The position numbers and the translations under genes are program-made. DNA of 9,982 nt, from assembly GCA_002727235.1 (NCBI GenBank), contig PBWL01000007.1, forward strand, positions 10,508 to 20,489, in the 5' to 3' direction. Under the pieces are notes generated by a model, which saw only the letters and a program-made list of their open reading frames with translations, had not been told where the DNA came from and did no database searches. Source of the DNA: Acidimicrobiaceae bacterium (GTDB taxonomy: Bacteria > Actinomycetota > Acidimicrobiia > Acidimicrobiales > Ilumatobacteraceae). Shown piece after piece: positions 1-6,182 of this stretch (position 1 is the stretch's first letter; each line of letters starts with the position of its first letter).

Positions 1-93
1 ATCGTTGGCACCGTTCGCGTCTGGATGGATGACGAACCTGACCGCATCACCGCAACAGCTCAAGGCACCTACGCCATTCCGATTGCGAAGTGA
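1..93 (+). CDS. C-terminal end of a probable PaaI-like hotdog thioesterase (partial)
   Basis: The first 30 codons of the window read openly to a TGA at 91-93, so this is the 3' end of a gene that begins outside. The visible residues include VRVWMDD, then ITATAQGTYAIP close to the C-terminus. An alternating beta strand with an A-x-A-x-G-T-Y/F-x-x-P ending is what the last strand of PaaI-type hotdog-fold acyl-CoA thioesterases looks like. The family call is inferred from this short tail only. The stop codon overlaps the GTG start of the next gene (GTGA at 90-93), so the two are probably translated from one mRNA. Another hotdog protein, such as a MaoC-like dehydratase, cannot be excluded. Confidence 0.55.
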   Translation: MVGTVRVWMDDEPDRITATAQGTYAIPIAK

Positions 94-911
94 GCACCAT
101 CACCCCACAAGCGGTGACGACCGCTGGTGATCCACGTCTGCACGACTACCGTAATCTCACCGATATCCCAGGTCGCCGGAGGATTGAGGGAGACCAATTC
201 TTCATCTGCGAAGGTCCGGTCGCCATTGAGCGTCTCTTCACAAGCGGCCATCAGATTCGATCTGCACTTGTGCTTCACGAAAAGGCGCCACGTCTCCAAG
301 AGCTCTACGCAGCCCACGACGTCAACGCTCCGCTCTTCACCTGCGACCGCGACACAATGATCGCAGTCACCGGATTCGATCTTCATCGAGGCGTCATCGC
401 AGCCGCCGACCGCAAACCAATACCCACGGGCTCACAACGCAACGACGTCTTGGCGGGCCTCAGCAAGATCGCAGTGCTCGAAGGGCTCAACGACCCAGAG
501 AACCTTGGTGCGATCGCCCGCAGTGCACACGCTCTCGGCGTGCAAGCCCTCGTCCTCGACGAACGCTGCATCGACCCGTACACACGAAGAAGCGTCCGAG
601 TGTCAATGGGTGAAGTGCTCCACGTGCCAACGATGCGATTCACCTCGGCCGATGACCTCAACGGCCTTCTCGCAGGCTGGACAACGTGGGCCCTCACGCC
701 TCACCACAACGCCGACGACATTTGGCAACTCGACCTGCCACCTCGACTTGCACTCATGCTCGGCGCTGAAGGTCCCGGCCTTCTCGATGCCACGATGAAC
801 ATTGCTGAACGACAAGTACGAATACCTCTTCACGACGACGTCGATTCGCTCAACGTTGGCAACGCAGCCGCAGCCGCATTCGCAATTGTCGGTCGCCCTT
901 CAACTTCGTGA
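90..911 (+). CDS. TrmH/SpoU family RNA 2'-O-ribose methyltransferase
   Basis: This 273-residue protein is a SPOUT-class methyltransferase that would transfer a methyl group from S-adenosylmethionine to a ribose 2'-OH in tRNA or rRNA. The three family motifs are present in order: motif 1 around residues 134-150 (NDPENLGAIARSA, with the conserved N138 and R144), motif 2 at 222-231 (LMLGAEGPGL), and motif 3 at 244-262 (RIPLHDDVDSLNVGNAAAA). These form the knotted cofactor site. Residues 20-110 resemble the N-terminal substrate-binding domain of the rRNA members (RNLTDIPGRRR, then FFICEGP), so a 23S rRNA target is more likely than the tRNA Gm18 reaction, but this is inference. The GTG start overlaps the preceding stop by GTGA, which suggests translational coupling. 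No separate promoter is evident. Confidence 0.93.
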   Translation: MSTITPQAVTTAGDPRLHDYRNLTDIPGRRRIEGDQFFICEGPVAIERLFTSGHQIRSALVLHEKAPRLQELYAAHDVNAPLFTCDRDTMIAVTGFDLHRGVIAAADRKPIPTGSQRNDVLAGLSKIAVLEGLNDPENLGAIARSAHALGVQALVLDERCIDPYTRRSVRVSMGEVLHVPTMRFTSADDLNGLLAGWTTWALTPHHNADDIWQLDLPPRLALMLGAEGPGLLDATMNIAERQVRIPLHDDVDSLNVGNAAAAAFAIVGRPSTS

Positions 912-922
912 TCAAAATCTGC

Positions 923-928
923 CAACAT
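923..928 (+). promoter_or_regulatory. Possible -10 element for a leaderless peroxidase-related mRNA
   Basis: CAACAT lies 6 nt before the ATG at 935. It differs by one base from TAACAT, which has the same 6-nt spacing before the GTG at 1541. It matches the actinobacterial TANNNT pattern only at the second and last positions, and no -35 box is clear. It lies just after the methyltransferase stop, so it would be an internal promoter. Confidence 0.25.
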
Positions 929-934
929 CTTGTG

Positions 935-1504
935 ATGAGCGATAGCGACATCAGCCGATTCCACGTACCAGCCCTCAATGAGATGCCTGATGACATTAGG
1001 GAAATGATCGAATCAGTGTCAGAAAAGTCAGGTTTTGTTCCCAACGTCTTCGTTGCTCTTGCCGCCCGACCGGAAGAATTTCGGTCCTTCTTCGCACTTC
1101 ATGACACGTTGATGGACAAATCGGAGGGCCTCTCCAAAGCCGAACGTGAACTCATCGTCGTCGCCACCTCTGCCGTCAATGAATGCATGTACTGCGTCAT
1201 TGCTCACGGAGCGATCCTGCGGATTCGCTCAAAAAACCCGCTCATTGCCGACCAGGTTGCGACCAACCCCGCCAAGGCGACGCTCAGCCGGCGGGAACGT
1301 GACATCGTCAACTTTGCGCTCCATGTTGCGACTGATTCAGCAACCGTCACCGACGCCGAGATCGACGACATGCGGGCCAAAGGTTTCACCGATGATGAGA
1401 TCTGGGACATCGGCGCAATCACCGCCTTCTTTGCTCTCTCCAACCGCCTTGCGAACTTTGCCGGAATTTCACCAAACGCAGAGTTCTACGCAATGGGGCG
1501 TTGA
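935..1504 (+). CDS. AhpD-like peroxidase-related protein (carboxymuconolactone decarboxylase fold)
   Basis: The 189-residue product belongs to the AhpD/CMD superfamily, in the group usually called uncharacterised peroxidase-related enzymes. The redox motif is complete: C84-M-Y-C87 with H91 four residues on (NECMYCVIAH), preceded by the conserved KAERELIVVATSA helix at 68-80. AhpD uses such a Cys pair and a proton-relay His to reduce peroxide or to recycle a peroxiredoxin. The C-terminal half (DDEIWDIGAITAFFALSNRLANF, 153-175) is also typical. The usual family length is near 190 residues. The frame extends back to a GTG at 908 overlapping the preceding stop, but I prefer ATG 935: it gives the family-like N-terminus (ISRFHVPAL), and the nine extra residues match nothing I know of in the family. 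The physiological substrate is unknown. Confidence 0.9.
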   Translation: MSDSDISRFHVPALNEMPDDIREMIESVSEKSGFVPNVFVALAARPEEFRSFFALHDTLMDKSEGLSKAERELIVVATSAVNECMYCVIAHGAILRIRSKNPLIADQVATNPAKATLSRRERDIVNFALHVATDSATVTDAEIDDMRAKGFTDDEIWDIGAITAFFALSNRLANFAGISPNAEFYAMGR

Positions 1505-1528
1505 AACATTTCACCCATCGAGTCGTCG

Positions 1529-1534
1529 TAACAT
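1529..1534 (+). promoter_or_regulatory. Probable -10 element of the DUF389 gene, leaderless
   Basis: TAACAT fits TANNNT and ends exactly 6 nt before the GTG at 1541, so transcription would begin at or next to the start codon. No Shine-Dalgarno sequence lies in the 36-bp gap, which supports leaderless initiation. TTGAAA at 1501-1506 resembles a -35 box, but the 22-bp spacing is too long for an ordinary promoter. Confidence 0.45.
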
Positions 1535-1540
1535 CTCATC

Positions 1541-3088
1541 GTGAACGAAGGTCGCCGCAACCGCTCCCTTGTCGAGTTTTCGCGACTCTTCGCTGACGAT
1601 GAGCGCTTCGATCGAGACGAGCGCATCGAAGTACTCAAGCGGCTTATTCCCGATCAAGACCAAAAATGGCTCGTTAGGTTTTTCTTGATGCTCACCCTTT
1701 CCGTGACGATCGCCGTCATGGGGTTAGCAGCCAACTCGGTTGCAGTCGTGATCGGTGCAATGCTCATCGCACCCCTCATGACACCGATCATGAGTTTCTC
1801 GGCTGCTGTCGGTCTCGGACTCGGTCGACGAGCGATTCAGGCCGCAGTTGTTGTTGGCATCGGCTCACTGTGGTCACTCGTGTATTCGATCGTGCTCTCT
1901 CGCTTGTTGCCGAGCCTTGAACTCGGTAGTGAGATTCTCGGGCGCACCAGCCCCGACATTCGTGACCTTGTCGTTGCGATCGCAGCTGGCGCAGCTGGTG
2001 CATATGCAGTCGCTCACGAAGACGTCTCTGCGACCCTTCCCGGCGTGGCCGTTGCGGTTGCCCTCGTTCCACCCCTCGCTGCAACAGGAATTCTCATCGG
2101 TGCCCGTGAAGGTGTGCTCGCTGAAGGGTCAGCCCTGCTGTATGCAACGAACCTGTTCGCCATTGCGTTCAGCGCTCTCGCAACCCTTCTCATCACCGGC
2201 GTCATTCCGACCGCCCGCTTCTTCTTCAGAGATTCTCGAATGGCCGCCGTCGTCATCGGCATCTTTATCGCAACGGTTGCCATCGCAATTCCACTCACAT
2301 CACGTTCGCTCAACGCTGCGGCGTCATCACGTCAACAAAGCGACATCCTCACCGAAGTCGAATTGTGGCTCGGCAACAAAGATCTCGAGGTCACCACACT
2401 CGACGTCATCGGTACTGCCGTCACCGTCGAACTCACCGGTCTCGACGAACCACCAGAGGCCTACGCTCTCGCCACACGCCTCGTTCCGGTGCTGGGCGCT
2501 AACGCCGAAGTCACAGTGCGCTGGGATGCTCGGGCACAGGGTTCTGCCTCAGCTGGAACACCGCCTGCTGCCGACCCCACCGAAGTGGCAACAGCCGTGC
2601 TCAACGACTGGCTCGCCGACATCACCAGTGAAGGCATCATGCTGGAATTGCTCGAGGTCACCGTCACAGAAGGGCAGGTCGATGTCGTCGTGAGCGGCCC
2701 CGCCGCTCCTCCGAGTTCACCCGAACTCGCTAATAACGTTGCCGACGCAATCGGTGCGACGGTCACGCTTGACATTCGATGGATTCAGTCGTTTGACCCG
2801 ACGCTCGCTAATGAACCACCAGTCGATCGCGTTGATCGTCTCGTCAACGCCTGGGTTGGTCGGCGAAGCAATGTTCGCGTTCTCTCCACCGCCGTCAACG
2901 GCTCGTCGTCGAGTGGGTGGAATGTGCTCGTTGATCTTGCTGCTGCGGGCCAGCCACTCGGCCTTGACACGCTTCGGAGTGTGCTGGGAGAGGCCCTACC
3001 AGGAACGGTGAGCGTGTCAATTCGGACGACACCTCTTGAGGTCATCGATCGACCTGACACTCCGGTTGCTGTGCCCTCGATGGGGTAA
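1541..3088 (+). CDS. DUF389 integral membrane protein with a three-repeat C-terminal region
   Basis: This 515-residue protein has the DUF389 membrane core in residues 45-255. It contains VVIGAMLIAPLMTPIMS (69-85) and a second signature ending ALVPPLAATG (174-183), with about six or seven hydrophobic spans. The family is poorly characterised and no transport or enzyme activity can be assigned here. Residues 1-44 are charged and probably cytoplasmic. Residues 256-515 are soluble and contain three diverged copies of one unit, at about 269-328, 348-414 and 429-497. Each has a helix with a Trp (VELWLG, LNDWLAD, VNAWVG), two beta strands, another helix and a strand ending V-T-x-x-I/V-R-W or similar. 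This resembles a BON-like fold, which is inference. The C-terminal unit has a Ser-rich insert (GSSSSG, 454-459). The gene may be transcribed from its own promoter just upstream. Confidence 0.88.
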   Translation: MNEGRRNRSLVEFSRLFADDERFDRDERIEVLKRLIPDQDQKWLVRFFLMLTLSVTIAVMGLAANSVAVVIGAMLIAPLMTPIMSFSAAVGLGLGRRAIQAAVVVGIGSLWSLVYSIVLSRLLPSLELGSEILGRTSPDIRDLVVAIAAGAAGAYAVAHEDVSATLPGVAVAVALVPPLAATGILIGAREGVLAEGSALLYATNLFAIAFSALATLLITGVIPTARFFFRDSRMAAVVIGIFIATVAIAIPLTSRSLNAAASSRQQSDILTEVELWLGNKDLEVTTLDVIGTAVTVELTGLDEPPEAYALATRLVPVLGANAEVTVRWDARAQGSASAGTPPAADPTEVATAVLNDWLADITSEGIMLELLEVTVTEGQVDVVVSGPAAPPSSPELANNVADAIGATVTLDIRWIQSFDPTLANEPPVDRVDRLVNAWVGRRSNVRVLSTAVNGSSSSGWNVLVDLAAAGQPLGLDTLRSVLGEALPGTVSVSIRTTPLEVIDRPDTPVAVPSMG

Positions 3089-3111
3089 TCGCTACGTGTC
3101 GTGACTGCGCC

Positions 3112-4005
3112 CTACGGCGTGATGAGCGCAAGCTCAAGTTCGAGGTCGATACTTGATGAGGTCACGACCGTGAGCACAACGTCGCCGTCGAGCGGAGTGT
3201 CAGGAAACACGAGGAGCGTCTCGCCTGACTGTCCGGCAGCGATCTGATCGGCACCCCACGAACCGAGCGTCTCCACCGGCTGCAGATCAGCAGATGTCAA
3301 CGGTCGGTGGATCGCTGCAAAACCGAAGATCGTCAGCGCCTCGTCGGCCGCAGTGACCGAGACCAGCACGGCAGTGACACCCGATGGTGCCCGGTATGCG
3401 GATACAACTCTTGCTTGCACCGTTTCAACGACGGAGAGCGGACCGGGCCCGATCACCGCCTGCTCGAGCGGGACGCCGTTCACCGAAAACGATCTCAAAC
3501 CACCCTCATTGTCAAAGACCGGGGTGTCGTACACCGTGCACATGTTTGTCGACTCACATCCCTCCACCACCATGCTCGTGGTTTCAGGTGCTGTCATGGT
3601 CGACGTTGTGCTACCCACTTCAACCGTTGTCGACGTCGTCGGCATCGCAGCAATCTCGTCTTCTGCGATGGCCCTCAGCTCGGCAACTGTGATCTGGTGG
3701 CGCACTGCAATGTCAGCCGGGGAACCTGGGGTCACAACTCCGATAACGCTCGCCAATGCCTCGGCGGAGCCATCGCTCATCGCTGCAAAGACCGCCTTGC
3801 TGATCTCAGTTGACGACACCGTCGTCGTTGTTTCATCCACCGGAGGCACCGTCGTGACAACAACAGCCGTCGTGGTCGGGGCAACGTCGACGTCATCTCC
3901 GCCACAAGCAGCCAGCATGACGACACCTGCAGCGCACAACATGTACCCAACACGATTCACAGCACGAACGATAGGCGACGTGGCGAATTCCCGCACGACC
4001 ACCAC
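3112..4005 (-). CDS. Secreted lipoprotein with Thr-rich linkers, function unknown
   Basis: I do not recognise the family. The N-terminus is a lipoprotein signal: Arg residues at 5, 14 and 18, a hydrophobic stretch at 19-33, and the lipobox LAAC with C34 followed by GGDD. The mature protein would be anchored to the outer face of the membrane. Two low-complexity Thr/Val/Ser tracts (about 43-66 and 122-146) flank a small helical segment (67-121). A Cys pair (C150, C156) precedes a beta-rich domain at about 157-297. Several GTG codons lie at the 5' end (4005, 4002 and 3996). A TAACGG hexamer at 4005-4010 stands 8 nt before the GTG at 3996, so the shorter start is a real alternative. The gene is divergent from purU and convergent with the DUF389 gene, with a 23-bp gap and no convincing terminator. 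Confidence 0.85.
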   Translation of the reverse strand: MVVVREFATSPIVRAVNRVGYMLCAAGVVMLAACGGDDVDVAPTTTAVVVTTVPPVDETTTTVSSTEISKAVFAAMSDGSAEALASVIGVVTPGSPADIAVRHQITVAELRAIAEDEIAAMPTTSTTVEVGSTTSTMTAPETTSMVVEGCESTNMCTVYDTPVFDNEGGLRSFSVNGVPLEQAVIGPGPLSVVETVQARVVSAYRAPSGVTAVLVSVTAADEALTIFGFAAIHRPLTSADLQPVETLGSWGADQIAAGQSGETLLVFPDTPLDGDVVLTVVTSSSIDLELELALITP

Positions 4006-4037
4006 CGTTACTCACCCTCACGTTTGTGATTCGGGTC

Positions 4038-4922
4038 ATGACGGCGCAGACTCAAGAGGCCATGTCGACCAGCCACATCCTCACGCTCATCACCCCCGAC
4101 GAGCCAGGCATCGCCCATGCCGTGTCGGCTGGGCTCCTCGATGTCGACGGTAACATCACCGAGAACGCCCAATTTGGTGATCCTGGATCACAATTATTTT
4201 GTCTGCGGACAGTCGTTGAAACACCGACCGACGACTCTGCGACCGTCGCGGATGCTGTTCGCCAGCGACTCTTAGATGCCGGTCACACGAGCCCCGTGAA
4301 ACTGCGGGTGCGCAAAGCAAGTGACCGACCACGCGTACTCATCATGGTGTCAAAGTTTGATCACTGCCTAGTTGACCTGCTGTATCGGTGGCGGAACGGG
4401 CTTCTCCAAGTCGATATTCCAGCGGTTGTCTCAAACCATCCCGATGTTGCTGAAACCGCTGAGCGATACGGCATTCCGTTTCACCACCTGCCGGTCACCG
4501 CTGACACAAAAGCTGAGCAGGAAGCAGCAGTCATGTCGATTGTCGACGAGCACAACGTCGACCTCGTCGTACTTGCGCGCTACATGCAAATTCTTTCCGA
4601 CGACCTGTGCCAGCGTCTTGACGGACGAGCAATCAACATTCATCACTCACTACTACCTGGCTTCAAAGGCGCAAAGCCCTACCACCAAGCGCATCATCGG
4701 GGAGTAAAACTGGTCGGCGCCACCGCGCACTTCGTCACCGCTCAACTCGATGAGGGGCCGATCATCGAACAGGACGTCGCTCGCGTCAATCACAGTCACA
4801 CGGCTGCTGACATCGTTGAACTAGGTCAGGATACCGAACGTCTCGTACTTGCCCGAGCGGTGAGGATGTGGGCCGAAGACCGTGTGCTCCTCATCGGAGA
4901 CCGCACCGTCATTTTCCCGTAG
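4038..4922 (+). CDS. purU: Formyltetrahydrofolate deformylase
   Basis: PurU hydrolyses 10-formyltetrahydrofolate to formate and tetrahydrofolate, balancing the one-carbon pool and supplying formate for PurT-dependent purine synthesis. The 294 residues show an N-terminal ACT-type regulatory domain (about 12-92, starting ILTLITPDEPGIAHAVS) and a formyltransferase-fold domain (about 97-294). The catalytic Asn-His-Asp set appears as N200 and H202 in INIHHSLLPGFKGAKPY and D238 in LDEGPII. The neighbouring GATAHFVT (227-234) and HSHTAADIVELGQDTERLVLARAV segments are strongly PurU-like. Three in-frame starts exist: GTG 4026, ATG 4038 and ATG 4062. I chose 4038 because a short polar leader before the ACT domain fits the family length. 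ATG 4062 has AAGAGG only 2 nt upstream, too close for a normal ribosome site. The stop lies 5 bp from that of the convergent dehydrogenase. Confidence 0.94.
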   Translation: MTAQTQEAMSTSHILTLITPDEPGIAHAVSAGLLDVDGNITENAQFGDPGSQLFCLRTVVETPTDDSATVADAVRQRLLDAGHTSPVKLRVRKASDRPRVLIMVSKFDHCLVDLLYRWRNGLLQVDIPAVVSNHPDVAETAERYGIPFHHLPVTADTKAEQEAAVMSIVDEHNVDLVVLARYMQILSDDLCQRLDGRAINIHHSLLPGFKGAKPYHQAHHRGVKLVGATAHFVTAQLDEGPIIEQDVARVNHSHTAADIVELGQDTERLVLARAVRMWAEDRVLLIGDRTVIFP

Positions 4923-4927
4923 CAGCG

Positions 4928-6106
4928 TCAGTAGCTTCGCGGAAGCCCAAGCACCGTCTGGGCAATGAAGTTCAGCGACATTTCTTGGCTCACCGGCGCT
5001 AGACGTTGCAGTCGTGCCTCCCGCCAAAATCGCTCCACTTGATATTCGGTTGCGTATCCAAGACCACCATGAGTTTGCACCGCCCGGTCAGCAGCTGTGA
5101 ACGCGGCATCGGCCGCAAGGTATTTCGCTGAGTTTGCGTGCTCACCACATTCGAGACCGTTGTCATATCGCCAAGCGGCCTCCATCATCGTGAGATACGC
5201 CGACCGCAAATGAATGTGAGCATCTGCAAGAGGGTGAGAGATCGCCTGGTTTGCTCCGATCGGACGATCAAACACGACTCGCTCGCCGGCGTAGTTCACC
5301 GCCCGCTGCAATGCGACCGCACCGATGCCGCACGACATGGCTGCGAGCAAAATTCGCTCGGGGTTAAGCCCATGAAGAATATGTTGGAAACCGCGGCCGC
5401 GTTCGCCGACAAGACGCCAACCCTCGACTGGAAGTTCGTCGTAGGCCACCTCACACGAGGCGACTGCATTTCGCCCCAACTTCGGAATCGGTCGAATGTC
5501 GACGTAATTCGGATCGAGTTCCGCAAGAAACAAACTGAGCCCGCCGAAACGCGCCGACCCCGTCGCTCCCTCGGGAACATCGTCGGTGCGAGCGAGCAAC
5601 AGCACAACTTCACTTTCGAGCGCTTTCGACGTCCAAATCTTTCGACCCGAAACCACGAACCCGCCCATGCCATCATCGACCGCCCGGGTAGAGATTCGGC
5701 TGGTGTCGGTGCCCGCATCAGGCTCGGTAACACCAAACGCAACATGAAGGTTTCCAGTGGCGGCTCGAGGCAGGTAGGTCGACTTCAACTCATCATTACC
5801 GAACTTCACGACAGGGTTGAGCCCAAACATGGTGAGATGGAGGGCGGTCGAGCCGTTCATTCCAGCTCCGGACGCAGCTACCCGGTTGAGAACTAGCGCT
5901 CCCTCGGTGATACCACAGCCCCCGCCTCCGAACTCTTCAGGAATGCAGATGCCAACCCATCCGCCGGCGGCCATCGCCTCGTAGAACTCCCACGGGAATG
6001 TGTGTTCTGTATCGCACGTTGTCCAGTACTCGTCATCGAAGTCTGAGCACACGCGATCAACGCCTTCGATGATTGCGGCATGGTCATCATTTGGCCGGAA
6101 GTCCAC
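4928..6106 (-). CDS. Acyl-CoA dehydrogenase, FAD-dependent
   Basis: The 392-residue protein has the full acyl-CoA dehydrogenase layout: an N-terminal helical domain (1-120), a beta domain with the flavin and substrate motifs AFGVTEPDAGTDTS (123-136) and SGRKIWTS (153-160), and a C-terminal helical domain with QTHGGLGYATEYQVERFWREARL (344-366). It would oxidise an acyl-CoA to the 2-enoyl-CoA, passing electrons to ETF. The position that holds the catalytic Glu in short- and medium-chain enzymes (the EGT motif) reads PVS here, with P371. A Glu is present at E250 in GLNPERILLAA, which aligns by eye with the base used by isovaleryl-CoA dehydrogenase. A branched or otherwise unusual acyl substrate is therefore possible. 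The frame is open back to 6307, but that extension runs antisense through the M20 gene. GTG 6106 is preferred because a good promoter ends 6 nt before it. Confidence 0.92.
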   Translation of the reverse strand: MDFRPNDDHAAIIEGVDRVCSDFDDEYWTTCDTEHTFPWEFYEAMAAGGWVGICIPEEFGGGGCGITEGALVLNRVAASGAGMNGSTALHLTMFGLNPVVKFGNDELKSTYLPRAATGNLHVAFGVTEPDAGTDTSRISTRAVDDGMGGFVVSGRKIWTSKALESEVVLLLARTDDVPEGATGSARFGGLSLFLAELDPNYVDIRPIPKLGRNAVASCEVAYDELPVEGWRLVGERGRGFQHILHGLNPERILLAAMSCGIGAVALQRAVNYAGERVVFDRPIGANQAISHPLADAHIHLRSAYLTMMEAAWRYDNGLECGEHANSAKYLAADAAFTAADRAVQTHGGLGYATEYQVERFWREARLQRLAPVSQEMSLNFIAQTVLGLPRSY

Positions 6107-6112
6107 GTCTCC

Positions 6113-6140
6113 AGTATCACATGCATTGCGCCGTAGCCAA
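6113..6140 (-). promoter_or_regulatory. Promoter of the acyl-CoA dehydrogenase gene, leaderless
   Basis: Read on the minus strand, TTGGCT (6140-6135) is followed after 16 nt by GATACT (6118-6113), which carries an extended -10 TG one base upstream. The -10 ends 6 nt before the GTG at 6106, so the transcript should start at the start codon. This is the best-formed promoter in the window. It shares a 76-bp gap with the divergent M20 gene. Confidence 0.55.
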
Positions 6141-6159
6141 CGAGGCGGCACCGGTCTAT

Positions 6160-6178
6160 TACCGTCTGTGGAGGGGGG
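6160..6178 (+). promoter_or_regulatory. -10 element and strong Shine-Dalgarno of the M20 gene
   Basis: TACCGT (6160-6165) fits the TANNNT -10 pattern. It is followed by a purine-rich ribosome site, GGAGG at 6170-6174 extended by more G residues to 6178, whose GGAGG core lies 8 nt before the ATG at 6183. This is the clearest ribosome binding site in the window and decides the M20 start. No convincing -35 box was found. Confidence 0.6.
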
Positions 6179-6182
6179 CGAC

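Noticed and set aside
1848..2693. 281-codon frame inside the DUF389 gene, other frame
   Set aside because: Ser/Pro/Arg-rich low-information translation lying wholly within a well-supported gene on the same strand.
3089..3120. Hairpin CGCC-CTAC-GGCG at the convergent DUF389/lipoprotein ends as a terminator
   Set aside because: Only four base pairs, partly inside the lipoprotein coding end, and no T-run on either strand.
3353..4153. Plus-strand 266-codon frame opposite the lipoprotein and running into purU
   Set aside because: The Thr/Val-rich translation mirrors the repetitive codons of the lipoprotein linkers. The lipoprotein has a proper signal and lipobox, and the frame collides with purU.
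5138..5896. Long plus-strand open frame (252 codons) opposite the acyl-CoA dehydrogenase
   Set aside because: Its translation is rich in Arg and has no recognisable motif, whereas the minus strand encodes a complete dehydrogenase with all family motifs. It is a shadow frame.
6000..6182. N-terminal extension of the M20 gene to the ATG at 6000
   Set aside because: It overlaps the dehydrogenase coding region, is unlike M20 N-termini, and the strong ribosome site at 6170-6178 fixes the start at 6183.
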